Origin: Prionace glauca
Taxonomy: Eukaryota; Chordata; Chondrichthyes; Carcharhiniformes; Carcharhinidae
Length of the DNA stretch: 64,000 nt
Direction: 5' to 3'
NCBI GenBank assembly: GCA_037974335.1
Contig: CM075760.1
Span: forward strand, 39,605,603-39,669,602
Shown piece by piece: positions 10,301-22,485 of the stretch (within the stretch, counting starts at the first letter, position 1; each line of letters starts with the position of its first letter). The translations under genes were made by a program, and so were the position numbers. Under the pieces are notes generated by a model. That model ran no database searches, was not told the origin of the DNA, and saw only the letters and a program-made list of their open reading frames with translations.

Positions 10301-13300
10301 CTCCCAGTCTCTGCTTCTCTCTCTCCCTGTCTGTTCTGTAGTAGAGACAGATGGTGACAGAGACAGAGAAAGAGGGAGGGATGGAAACAGCTGGAGGTGT
10401 GGGTTAGATGCAGGGGGAGAGACACAGACTGTAAGAGGGAGGGGGGCCACAGTGAGGGACAGGGGCTCCAGTTTAATTCTGAGGGTCCCGGGGGGTGGGG
10501 CTGATTTCACTGTCTCAGCCTCTATCTGCCTCACTCTCTCTCTCTCTGTATAAACATTTCCCAAATTAAAAAAAACTCAACACAGCTGACTGCACCTATG
10601 GGATCTTGCTGTGCAGCACAGGGATTTTGTTGTAAAAGGTGTTTGGTTTAGTTTTGAGAGGGATTTCCAGCCTTTGTGGAGATTTGAAATGATGCAGACA
10701 CACACACACACACAGGGTAGTGAGCGGGGTGGGGGCTCACAGCAGGCAAGAGGGTTGGGGGTTGTGTGGGGGGGGGAAATGTGTCCCATCTGATTCAGGT
10801 TCACATTGCTGCTGCTGTGGGATCTTGCTGTGCACACACTGGGCCTGTAACCTTTGCCCCCCCGCACTGTGACAGCGACCACACGTTTTATTTTGAAACA
10901 AGATCTGGCTCAGGGACCGCAGAGTGGGGTTCAAGGTAAAAGCTGGAAAGGGGGTTGGTGAAATTCGAGCACTTTAATCTCTGAGGCATCGTAGGCTACG
11001 GAGCAAGTGCTGGGGAATGGGAGGAGTGTAGATTGGGATTGGATGGGCCAGCATTGAGCTGGTGGGCCGAAGGGCCTGTTTCTGTGCTGTCTGACTCCAG
11101 ATTCTTTTCTCTCTGTTTTCCCAGGAATTTCTATTTGGATTGGGGGGGGGGGTATAGAATTTCCCTGTCTCTGTCTCTCCAGTGTTCTTCCCAATCCCTG
11201 CATCCCCTCCCCTCTCCCCACACACATTCCCATCTATATTTCATCTCTCAATAAAATGTGACAGAAAACCCCAGTGTGAATTGTTGTCAGTTTAATTTCT
11301 GTCTCTCAGCCTCTCTCTGCCTCACTCTCTCTCTCTCTGTATAAACATTTCCCAAAGTAAAAAACACTCCACACAGCTGACTGTGTCCTGTGGGATCTTG
11401 CTGTGCACCACAGGGTTTTTGTTTTAAAAAGGGGGGGGGGGGTTGTCAGAGGGAGGTTAAAAACTTTCAGGGGACTGTGGGGAAGTCTCCAGACTTGGGA
11501 CAACACACACACACAGGGTGGGGTGTTTGTGGGGGGGTGTGTGTACTGGGGGGGTGGGCAGTGAGATATTCTGATATTCCCAACAAGGGCCAGAGGTCTG
11601 AGTGTTTAAACATATTAAACTGTTCAAACAGAGACAGGCAGAAAGCCCTGAGGGTTCACAGCTCCCTGGAAATGCAAAGGGAACTCCCACTGCCCCAAAC
11701 AGCAGCAAGATGTGAACTGGAAACCCCTTCCCCCAGCTTGTTACACACTGACCTTTCCACAACCCCCAACATGTTTACAAACACTCCCTGTAGTTTCTGC
11801 AAACTTTCTGTCAAACTGTCTGTCCATTCTGCTCAATACTGACCCCCCTCTCAATCTGGCACTGACCTGGGCTCTGAATTCAGACAGAGTCACAGATAGG
11901 GTTTAAAGTTGAAAGTTTTATAACTTATTTATTACTGTCACAAGGCTTACATTAACACTGCAAAGAAGTTACTGAGAGAGAGAGAGAGACAGAAGACCTA
12001 AATAAAGAAACAGAAAGCCAGAGATAAAGGGAGAGAGAGGGTACTTAATTTTTTAAAGTTTATTAGTGTCACATGTAAGGCTCACATTAACACTGCAAAG
12101 AAGTTACTGAGAGAGAGAGAGAGAGAGACATAGATAGAGACAGAAAGAGAGAGAGAGACAAAGGGACAGAGAGGGTACTTAAAGTTTTAAAGTTTATTAG
12201 TGTCACAAGTAAGGCTCACATTAACACTGCAATGAAGTTACTGAGAGAGAGGGAGATAGACACACAGAGACATCGATAAAGAGAGAGAGACAGAGATGGT
12301 GGGAGACTTACCAAAGCAGTTTGTGTGTGTGAGTGTCTGCAGCTTCTGTGTCTTTGAGCTTGCCGGGGTGTCAGGGAGAGAATGTCACTGTCTTCACCTC
12401 TCTCTCTGCCTCTCTGTATAAAACAATCACCAAATTACAGGACACTCAATAATGTGACCACACACAATTCAATATCAAATATCTGTCTCTGTATGTCCCT
12501 GTTCTCTCTCCTCTCCTCGTCTCTGTCTAACTATCTCTGTCTCTCCATCTGTATTTTCTCTCTCTCTCTCTCTCTCCCTGTTTCGTCTGTAGCAGAAACA
12601 GATGGAGACGGAGGCAGGGACAGAGGGAGGGGTGGAAACAGCTGTAGGTGTGGGTTAGATGCAAGGGGAGAGACACAGGCTGTTAGAGGGAGGGGGCATC
12701 AGTGAGGGACAGTGGTCCAGTTTAATTCTGAGTGTCCCAGGGAGGTTGGGGGATTTGATTTTACTGTCCCAGCCCCTCTCTGCCTCACTCTCTCTTTCTC
12801 TGTATAATTTTTTCCCGGATTAAAAAGACACTCGACACAGCTGTGGGATCTTGCTGTGCACTGCAGGGACAGGGGCTCCAGTTTAATTCTGAGGGTCCCG
12901 GGGGTGGGGGTGATTTCAATGTCTCAGCCCTTCTCACTGTATAAACATTTCCCAAATTTTAAAAAACTCAACACACACACAGACACAGGGTGGGGGGTTT
13001 GTGGGGGGGTGTGTGTACTGGGGGGGTGGGCAGTGAGATATTCTGATATTCCCAACAAGGGCCAGAGGTCTGAGTGTTTAAACATATTAAACTGTTCAAA
13101 CAGAGACAGGTAGAAAGCCCTGAGGGTTCACAGCTCCCTGGAAATGCAAAGGGAACTCCCACTGCCCCAAACAGCAGCAAGATGTGAACTGGAAACCCCT
13201 TCCCTCAGCTTGTTACACACTGACCTTTCCACAACCCCCAACATGTTTACAAACACTCCCTGTAGTTTCTTCAAACTTTCTATCAAACTGTCTGTCCATT

Positions 13301-16129
13301 CTGCTCAATACTGACCCCCCTCTCAATCTGGCACTGACCTGGGCTCTGAATTCAGACAGAGTCACAGATAGGGTTTAAAGTTGAAAGATTTAAAATGTAT
13401 TTATTGCTGTCACAAGGCTGACATTAACACTGCAAAGTTACTGAGAGAGAGAGAGAGAGAGAGAGAGACATAGATACAGAGACAGAAAGAGAGAGAGAGA
13501 CAAAGGGACAGAGAGGGTACTTAAATTTTTAAAGTTTATTAGTGTCACAAGTAAGGCTCACATTAACACTGCAATGAAGTTACTGAGAGAGAGGGAGATA
13601 GACACACAGAGACAGAGATTGGGGAGACTTACCAAAGCAGTTTGTGTGTGTGAGTGTCTGCAGCTTCTGTGTCTCTGAGCTTGCCGGGGTGTCAGGGAGA
13701 GAATGTCACTGTCTTCACCTCTCTCTCTGCCTCTCTGTATAAAACAATCACCAAATGACAGGACACTCAATAATGTGACCGCACACAATTCAATAGCAAA
13801 TATCTGTCTCTGTATCTCCCTGTTCTCTCTCCTCTCCTCATCTCTGTCTCTCTCTCTCCGTCTGTATTTTCTGTATAAATTTTTCCTGGATTAAAGACAC
13901 TTGACACAGCTGACTGTGGGATCTTGCTGTGCACTGCAGGGATTTTGTTTTAAAAAAAGGGTTGGGTTTAGTTTTAAGAGGGAGTTCCAGCCTTTCTGAT
14001 GATTTGGGATGATGCAGACACACACACACACTCACACACATGGGGTGGTGAGTGGGGCAGGGGGCTTACAGCAGGCAAGAAGGTGGGGGGACAGCGTCCC
14101 ATCTGATTCAGGTTCACATTGCTGCTGCTGTGGGATCTTGCTGTGTACTCTCTGGGCCTCTGACCTTTGCACCGCACTGCAACAGTGACCACACATTTTA
14201 TTTTGAAACAAGATCTGGCTCAGGGACCGCAGAGTGGGGTTCAAGGTAAAAGCTGGAAAGGGGGTTGGGTAAATTCGAGCACTTTAATCTCCGAGGCATC
14301 GTAGGCTACGGAGCAAGTGCTGGGGAATGGGAGGAGTGTAGATTTGGATTTGATGGGCCAGTATTGAGCTGGTGGGCCGAAGGGCACACCACACTCACCT
14401 TTCCACAACCCGCAACATGTTTACAAACACTCCCTGTAGTTTCTGCAAACTTTCTATCAAACTGTCTGTCCATTCTGCTCAATACTGACCCCCCTCTCAA
14501 TCTGGCACTGACCTGGGCTCTGAATTCAGACAGTATTTATTACTGTCACAAGGTTAACATTAACACTGCAATGAAATTACTGAGAGAGAGAGAGAGACAG
14601 AAGACCTAAATAAAGAGACAGAAAGAGATAAAGGGACATAGAGGGTACTTAAATTTTTAAAGTTTATTAATGTCACAAGTAAGGCTCACATTAACACTGC
14701 AGTGAAGTTACTGAGAGCCAGGGAGAGACAGAGATTGGGGAGACTTACCAAAGCAGTTTGTGTGTGTGAGTGTCTGCAGCTTCTGTGTCTTTGAGCTTGC
14801 CGGGGTGCCAGGGAGAGAATGTCACTGTCTTCACCTCTCTCTCTGCCTCTCTGTATAAAACAATCACCAAATTACAGGACACTCAATAATGTGACCGCAC
14901 ACAATTCAATATCAAATCTCTCTTTATCTCTGACTCTGTTTCTCTCTCTCTCTCCCTGTCTCTGTTCCTCTCCCTTTCTCTCCTTGTCACTCCCTCTCCC
15001 TGTCACTCTTGTCTTTCTGTTTCTCTCTCTCCTTGTCTCTCTCTCTCCATCTGTTTTTCTGTCTCTGTCTCTATTTCCTTGTCTCTCTCTCTGTTTCTCT
15101 CTCTTCTCTCTCTCTCTGTTTCTCTCTCTCCTTGTCTCTCTCTCTCCCAGTCTCTGTTTCTCTCTCTCCCTGTCTGTTCTGTAGTAGAGACAGATGGAGA
15201 CAGAGAGAGAGAAAGAGGAGGGATGAAAACAGCTGGAGGTGTGGGTTAGATGCAGGGGGAGAGACACTGACTGTTAGAGGGAGGGGGGCCTCAGTGAGGG
15301 ACAGGGGCTCCAGTTTAATTCTGAGGTTTCCGGGGGTGGGGGTGATTTCAATGTCTCAGCCCCTCTCACTGTATAAACATTTCCCAAATTTAAAAAAACT
15401 CAACACAGCTGACTGCAACTATGGGATCTTGCTGTGCAGCACAGGGATTTTGTTTTAAAAGGTGTTTGGTTTAGTTTTAAGAGGGATTTCCAGCCTTTGT
15501 GGAGATTTGGGATGATGCAGACACACACACACACACAGGGTAGTGAGCGGGGTGGGGGCTCACAACAGGCAAGAGGGTTGGGGGTTGTGTGGGGGGGGGG
15601 GGAAATGTGTCCCAGCTGATTCAGGTTCACATTGCTGCTGCTGTGGGATCTTGCTGTGCACACACTGGGCCTGTAACCTTTGCCCCCACGCACTGTGACA
15701 GCGACCACACGTTTTATTTTGAAACAAGATGTGGCTCAGGGACCGCAGAGTGGGGTTCAAGGTAAAAGCTGGAAAGGGGGTTGGGTAAATTCGAGCACTT
15801 TAATCTCTGAGGCATCGTAGGCTACGGAGCAAGTGCTGGGGAATGGGGAGGAGTGTAGATTGGGATTTGATGGGCCAGCATTGAGCTGGTGGGCCGAAGG
15901 GCCTGTTTCTGTGCTGTCTGACTCCAGATTCTTTTCTCTCTGTTTTCCCAGGAATTTCTATTTGGATTGGGGGGGGGGGTATAGAATTTCCCTGTCTCTG
16001 TCTCTCCAGTGTTCTTCCCAATCCCTGCACCCCCTCCCCTCTCCCCACACACATTCCCATCTATATTTCATCTCTCAATAAAATGTGACAGAAAACCCCA
16101 GTGTGAATTGTTGTCAGTTTAATTTGGGG

Positions 16130-18090
16130 AGTGAGAGGGAGGGAGGTGTGGATCCCATTCCCCACACACCCTCCTGCAGTCCTCACCCACAATGTTTATT
16201 TAATCCGCCCCTCACCAGGTTGTGCGTGTGGGATCTTGCTGTGTACACAGGTGGGTCTGGCTCCCTATTCCTCACACTGGGACCCTGAGCGGGACTTTAA
16301 CCAGGAAAGATTGAGGGGAGGGAGAAGGGTTGGGGAGGGGCAGGAGGTCGAGAAATGGAGGGAGAGCTAAACAGAGAGGGAGTGGGGAGAGTGTGAGGGT
16401 CTCAGGAGGGGAGGGGGAAAGAGACACAGAGTCTGGGGGGGGGTGTGTTTCCTCCATTGTGGGATTGACAGTGGGATCTTGCTGTGCAGAATTATCTTCA
16501 TTCCAATTGGAATCATTCATTCACTGATTAAGGGAGGAGGGGGGGGGGTTGTGATTTTGGAATTTTAAATATTGTTACTATGTCGGGGTGATGTTTCCCT
16601 CTGGGGAACCCTGGGGTTAAAATATCCCGGCTTTGTAATTAATCACAAACAGGTTAACCCTTTGGTGGGTGGCAGAGAGGGAATGAAATATCTGTAAAAT
16701 GAAACTGTCTATTGGTTGTGTGCGTGTGTGTGTTTGAGAGCTTGTTTTAAAATCATTGCCCTGTTTTGCTGCTGGGATTCTGGATGCTGCTGTTTTGGAC
16801 ACAGATGTTATAAAGTTGTCTTCTGCAGTTTAAAATCCCAAAGACACCGGCTTTGGAAAGACTCAATGCTGAATGAGTTATTTTGGGTTGTTTTTTTAAA
16901 GCATCTTTTCAGTATTTCCATTTGTAAAACACCACACTTTGATCTTTATATAAGCAACTTCAGAATATTAGACAGGGAGAGAGAGAGAGAGAGGAAGAGA
17001 GTAAGAGAGGCAGGGAGACAGGTATCGATCTGGGGGGGGTGTGTAAGAGACAGAGGGAGAAACAGGAGGGGGGAGTGGAGGAGAGGTGACTGATACAAGT
17101 GGGAGCTTCATTGGGGGATCCTGTGTTAATTCACTGGCCTGTCTCTGGAGTAAAGCCCCTCCCCAGAATGCTCTGATGTTTTTTAATAAATTAAATATCG
17201 GGACAGTCACCAGGCGTTTGGAAGTTCATTTCATTTGAAGAATGTTCCCACTTTGTCAGGGTTTAATAATGGGGACGTGAAAATGAATGTTCCCCCTACC
17301 ACCCCCGAGTGAGATTGTGAATTTGAGCAAGTCCTGGGATCTTGCGGTGCCTTTTATTGTTTACAATCAGCTTTTTTTTGTTTTGTGTTTAATCATTATA
17401 GTTATTTATTTGTTTTGTGTCATAATTATTTGTTTTGCGTCACTTTATTTCCTCTTGCTCTCTTCCAAGGAGAATTCTTTCGGAAACTTTGACGATGCAG
17501 AGAGCCGATAGTTTTGCCGTGAGGAATCCTTGGACAAGAGCTATAACCAGAGAGATAAATATTAATAAAAATCCCCGTGTCTTTGTCATTCATTTTTATA
17601 CACAGATAGACTGGTGGGGCTTTCACACTGAGGGTTAGTGATCTGTGTGTCAGGGGGAGGGGGGGGGGTATTCCGAGTGATCCCTGCTCCAATGTAATCC
17701 CACAGATTCCAATCCCTCTCCCTGAAGTTGTGTCTGTGTAACTGCCCCATCCTCAGAACTGTTTCTCCACATCTTTCCAATCCCTGTCTCTCCCCATCCT
17801 CTATCCCTCAGCCTCACACAATGGCAGCATCTTTCCCTTTTTCTCTCATTCTCTCTATCTTTCACTCTCTCGCTGAAACTTTGTCACTCTGTCTTGTCAA
17901 AGCCCCCCCCCCCCCCCATTCTATTTATCTGCACACCTCACTTTGTATTTCAGCCTCTCTGCACATCTCTCCCTCTGGATCATTTTCTCAATCACAGCAG
18001 CCTCCTCTCTCTATCTCTGCTCCCTTTTGTCTCTCTCTCTCTCTGCTCCCCTCTGTGAATCATTCTGTCCAAATTACAGCAGCATTCTGC
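16130..18090. other. no supported gene; CT/GA-rich sequence
   Basis: Apart from the interspersed repeat at 16740-16972 and a damaged copy of the 102-bp candidate exon near 17523, this stretch holds only purine/pyrimidine-skewed DNA, G-runs, one C-run at about 17907 and further GGGATCTTGC motifs at 16228, 16470 and 17335. Confidence 0.5.
16740..16972 (+). repeat. unidentified interspersed repeat, copy 1
   Basis: Shares long stretches with the reverse complement of about 26790-27040, for example CTGCTGGGA, GTTTTGGACACAGATGTTA, AAGTTGTCTTCTGCAG and AAGACTCAATGC. A further part of the family is at about 30800-30930 on the plus strand. No coding region or terminal repeats were seen. Confidence 0.65.
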
Positions 18091-18099
18091 CTACCATCT

Positions 18100-18365
18100 C
18101 GATATATTTTCACAGTAACTACATTGCAGTGTTAATGTAAACCGACTTATTTACTAATAAATAATGTTTGAACTCTGCTTCTCTGTCTCTTATCTCTCTA
18201 GCTATGTGCATCCTTCTCTCTATTTCCCCTCTATGTGCTCCTCTCTGTGAGTCATTCTGTCTGAAGTACAGCTTTCTCTCTCTCTTTCTCTCCATAGCTT
18301 TTCACAGTAACTTCATTGCAGTGTTAATGTAAGTCAACTTGTGATTAATAAATAAAACTTTAATC
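18100..18365 (+). repeat. two SINE-tail fragments
   Basis: TTCACAGTAACT(A/T)CATTGC followed by AGTGTTAATGTAA occurs near 18110 and 18302, each ending in an AATAAATAA stretch. These are plus-strand type A SINE tails without heads. Confidence 0.7.
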
Positions 18366-18529
18366 TGAACTGTGCTTCTCTGTGTGTTATCTATGTAGCT
18401 GTCTGCTTTCCTCTTTCTATATCTCCCTGCTTCCCCACCTGTCTGCTTTCCCCTGACACAGTCTATCTGAATTAAAAGTAATATCCTGTCTCTTATCTCT
18501 CTCTCTCTGCTCCCCTCTGTGTCTGAATT

Positions 18530-19310
18530 ACAGCAGCACCCTCTCCAACTCAATCTCTATATCTGTCTCTGTACCTCTATCTGCTCCCCTCTCTGTGAAT
18601 CTCTCTGTCTGAATTACAGCAGCACCCTCTCCAACTCAATCTCTATATCTGTCTCTGTACCTCTATCTGCTCCCCTCTCTGTCTGAATTACAGCAGCACC
18701 CTCTCCAACTCAATCTCTATATCTGTCTCTGTACCTCTATCTGCTCCCCTCTCTGTGAATCTCTCTGTCTGAATTACAGCAGCACCCTCTCCAACTCAAT
18801 CTCTATATCTGTCTCTGTACCTCTATCTGCTCCCCTCTCTGTGAATCTCTCTGTCTGAATTACAGCAGCACCCTCTCCAACTCAATCTCTATATCTGTCT
18901 CTGTACCTCTATCTGCTCCCCTCTCTGTGAATCTCTCTGTCTGAATTACAGCAGCACCCTCTCCAACTCAATCTCTATATCTGTCTCTGTACCTCTCCCC
19001 TTCTCTGTGAATCTCTCTGTCTGAATTACAGCAGCACCCTCTCCAACTCAATCTCTACATCTGTCTCTGTACCTCTATCTGCTCCCCTCTCTGTGAATCA
19101 TTCTGTCTGAATTACAGCAGCATTCTCTCCAACTCAATCTCTACATCTGTCTCTGTACCTCTATCTGCTCCCCTCTCTGTGAATCTCTCTGTCTGAATTA
19201 CAGCAGCATTCTCTCCAACTCAATCTCTATATCTGTCTCTGTACCTCTATCTGCTCCCCTCTCTGTGAATCATTCTGTCTGAATTACAGCAGCATTCTCT
19301 CTGTCTCCAC
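18530..19310 (+). repeat. 86-bp minisatellite
   Basis: About nine copies. CAGCAGCACC starts at 18531, 18617, 18691, 18777, 18863 and 18949. The common spacing is 86 bp, and one unit is 12 bp shorter because it lacks one GTGAATCTCTCT. The unit contains CTGAATTACAGCAGCA, CTCCAACTCAATCTCTA and GTACCTCTATCTGCTCC. Confidence 0.95.
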
Positions 19311-19319
19311 CTGGAAGTC

Positions 19320-19920
19320 TGTCTCTTATCTCTGTCTGTCTCTGCTCTCTTGTGGGGGATGGGCCAGATCAGGGGTTTGCTGTTCACCAGCAGTGAAGGC
19401 TCAGGGACACAGCGGACGGGGGACAGAGAATGTTGAAAGGGGGAAGAGTGTGTAACACAGGGACTTGTCCAGAGCCAGAGGTTATTAGACAGAGAGGGAA
19501 GGGGCTGGTTGGGGGAGTGGAGGCTGTTGTACAGGATGGGGGAATATTATAACACAGGCTGTCCAGAGTCAGGGGTTATTAGAGAAAGGGGGCAATGGAG
19601 GAGGGGGTGGGGGCAGAATCAGACATGGGGTGTGTTGTACAGGATGGGGGGGAGGGGGGAGTGCGGGGATATTATAAGACAGGCTGCTCAGAATCAGGGG
19701 AATTCGTCATTTGAAAGTTAATGTTTAAAATGGGCAGATTCCACATCCAACTTGACCAGGAGCAGTTTATAGGGGGGAGTGGTGGAGGATTGATTGGGGA
19801 GGGGGGGATCAGTAATTAGAAAGGGGGGTTCAGTCAGTCTAGGGGCTGTTCACAGGGAGGGAGCGGAAATTTACCAGGGCGAGGGCAGGAGAGGGAACTT
19901 AGAGGGATTGGGTGCTGAGA
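19320..19920. other. no supported gene; G-rich sequence
   Basis: G-rich, with GGGGTTATTAGA-like words repeated near 19481 and 19575. The stretch 19834-19920 is nearly identical to 24440-24530. Confidence 0.5.
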
Positions 19921-20195
19921 CAGATGTTTAAAATCTGTGTTTAGCGTAGGGTACAGTTTAAAACCTCTGTTTAGTGTAGGGTACAGTTTAAAATCTGTGT
20001 TTAGTGTAGGGTACAGTTTAAAATCTGTGTTTAGTGTAGGCTACAGTTTAAAATCTGTGTTTAGTGTAGGGTACAATTTAAAACCTGTTTAGTGTAGGGT
20101 ACAATTTAAAACCTCTAGTGTAGGGTACAGTTTTTAGTGTAGGGTACAGTATAAAATCTGTGTTAATGTAGGGTACAGTTTAAAATCTCTGTTTA
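19920..20195 (+). repeat. 30-bp minisatellite, block 1
   Basis: About nine copies of a 30-bp unit with GTGTAGGGTACAGTTTAAAA and TCTGTGTTTA; some units are shortened. The same unit and the same 5' flank recur at 24.4-24.8 kb. Confidence 0.95.
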
Positions 20196-20199
20196 GTGG

Positions 20200-20890
20200 G
20201 GGGTCTTTGAGTAATTTGGGATTCAAAGATTCAGCAGCAGGGACTGAGGGAGGGAATTGGGGAAAATCGAGAGGGATTTGGGAAAAGGGGCTTAGAGGGG
20301 GATTTCTGGGGGTTTGAGGGTTTACAGGAGGGATCTGGGAGGGGCAGTGACTCAAGTGGGGCAATTAAAAGATGTAGTTTGGGGCTCAGACAGATTGGAG
20401 GGGGTGGGATTGGAGAGGGAGCAGGATTGGAGGGGCAGAGGGATGCGCAAGTGTGGGGGGGGGGGTCAATTCAGGGGGATTCTAGAAGAATCATCGGGGG
20501 GGGGATAAACTGTAGAGAGTCTGAGGGGGAGTTAGCAGAAGGGGATGAGTCAGAGTTGGGGAGGGTGCAGACGGAGGGGGGCTTAGGAATTGGGGCAGGA
20601 GCTTGGGAGATCCAGGGGGATTAGAGTCAGATTGGCGGTGGGTGTCGGGAGAGAGATTGAGGGGAAGGGGGGGCTACTTAGAGTCAGATTAAAGGAGATC
20701 AGGCAGAGGGACAGGGAATCAGGCCGGAGAAACAGGAATGTTGGGGGGGAGGAAATTGAGGGAATTAGGAGAGATCGAGGGATCAGAGGGATACCGGGGA
20801 GTTGGAGCTCAGAGGGATGTGGCGGTGGGTGTGTTTGAGCAGGATGGGGAGAAGATTGGGCAGAGAGGATCGGGAGGGGGCCAGAGAGAT
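20200..20890. other. no supported gene; purine-rich plus strand
   Basis: Diffuse GGGGGATT/AGAGGG-type sequence with no fixed period that I can see. It grades into the satellite to its right. Confidence 0.5.
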
Positions 20891-20894
20891 GGGG

Positions 20895-22485
20895 CATTAA
20901 AAAGGGGGGCCACTCAAATGGGGGGGCCATTAAAAAAGGTGGGGCCAGTAAAGGGAGCCATTAAAAAGGGGAGCATTAAAAGAGGGGGCCATTAAAAAGG
21001 GGGGCCTGTAAAAAAAGGGGGGCCAGCCAAAAGGGGTGGCCATTGAAAAGGGGAACATTAAAAGAGGGGGCCATTAAAAAGGGGGGGCCATTAAAAAGGG
21101 GGGCCATTAAAAGAGGGGGCCACCAAAAAAGGGGGGGCCTATAAAAAAAGGGGGGGGACTGTAAAAAAGGGGGGGCCAGCCAAAAAAGGGGGCCTGTAAA
21201 AAAAGGGGGGGGGCAGCCAAAATGGGTGGCCATTACAAAGGGGGCCATTAAAAAGGGGGGGCCTGTAAAAAGGGGAGCATTAAAAGAGGGGGCCACCAAA
21301 AAAAGGGGGGGCCTATAAAAAAAGGGGGGACTGTAAAAAAGGGGGGCCACCAAAAAAAAGGGGTCAGCAAAAAAGGGGGGGGCCATTAAAAAGGGGGGCC
21401 TGTTAAAAAAGGGGGGGGCCACCAAAAAAAGGGGGGCCTGTTAAAAAAGGGGGGGGCCCCAAAAAAGGGGGGCCTGTAAAAAAGGGGGCCAGCCAAAAGG
21501 GGGGGCCACCAAAAAAAAGGGGTCAGCAAAAAAGGGGGGGGCCTGTTAAAAAAGGGGGGGCCTGTAAAAAAGGGGGGCCAGCCAAAAGGGGGACCTTTAA
21601 AAAAAGGGGGGGCAAAAAAGGGGGGGCTGTAAAAAAAGGGGGGGCAGCCAAAAGGGGGGCCACCAAAAAAAGGGGTGGGCAAAAAAGGGGGGGGCTGAAA
21701 AAAAAGGGGGGGCAGCCAAAAGGGGGGCCACCAAAAAAAGGGGTCAGCAAAAAAAGGGGGGCCACCAAAAAAGGGGGGGCCTGTAAAAAAAGGGGGGCCA
21801 GCCAAAAGGGGGACCTTTAAAAAAAGGGGGGGGCAAAAAAGGGGGGGCTGTAAAAAAAGGGGGGGCAGCCAAAAGGGGGGCCACCAAAAAAAGGGGTGGG
21901 CAAAAAAGGGGGGGGCTGAAAAAAAAGGGGGGGCAGCCAAAAGGGGGGCCACCAAAAAAAGGGGTCAGCAAAAAAAGGGGGGCCACCAAAAAAGGGGGGG
22001 CCTGTAAAAAAAGGGGGGCCAGCCAAAAGGGGGACCTTTAAAAAAAGGGGGGGGCAAAAAAGGGGGGGCTGTAAAAAAAGGGGGGGCAGCCAAAAGGGGG
22101 GCCACCAAAAAAAGGGGTGGGCAAAAAAGGGGGGGGCTGAAAAAAAAGGGGGGGCAGCCAAAAGGGGGGCCACCAAAAAAAGGGGTCAGCAAAAAAAGGG
22201 GGGCCACCAAAAAAGGGGGGGGCCTGTAAAAAAAGGGGGGCCAGCCAAAAGGGGGACCTTTAAAAAAAGGGGGGGGGCAAAAAAGGGGGGGGCAGCCAAA
22301 AGGGGGGCCACCAAAAAAAGGGGGCCTTTAAAAAAAGGGGGGCCACCAAAAAAAGGTCAGCAAAAAAAGGGGGGGGCCATTAAAAAGGGGGGGCACCAAA
22401 AAAGGGGGGCTGTAAAAAAAGGGGGGGCCCACCAAAAAAAGGGGGGCCATCAAAAAAAGGGGGGGCACCAAAAAAGGGGGAAAAG
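20895..22485 (+). repeat. G-run/A-run satellite with 221-bp higher-order period
   Basis: Short units of a G-run, CC or C, a 3-6 base linker (ACC, AGCC, TGT, ATT) and an A-run. From about 21523 to 22260 a larger unit of 221 bp repeats almost exactly: identical minus-strand frames begin at 21768, 21989 and 22210, and a second set ends at 21955 and 22176. Both strands stay open for long distances because the units are biased, giving Pro/Phe/Ala strings; this is not a protein gene. Dense G-runs could form quadruplexes. Confidence 0.95.

Larger units (their letters stand above)
5200..16120. repeat. compound tandem array of mosaic ~3.9-4.8 kb units
   Basis: Several block types recur in the same orientation. 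The 'beta' block (CAGTGAGATATTCTGATATT to GACAGAGTCACAGATAGGG) is at about 5430-5838, 7560-7970, 11505-11915 and 12975-13385, with truncated copies at 9545-9725 and 14388-14535. The 'delta' block (GGGAGACTTACCAAAGCAG onward) occurs six times and the polyadenylation-signal block three times. SINE-tail fragments and CT/GA microsatellites sit between them. The polyA blocks are 3.94 and 4.83 kb apart. Many open frames occur here, but they repeat with the array and resemble no protein I know. Confidence 0.85.

Noticed and set aside
5313-15760. Many recurring 60-150 codon frames in the tandem array
   Set aside because: They recur only because the array repeats, they overlap on both strands, and none has recognisable domains or consistent splice structure.
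20976-22210. Several long open frames of Pro, Phe and Ala
   Set aside because: They follow the period of the G-run/A-run satellite and are open in more than one frame.
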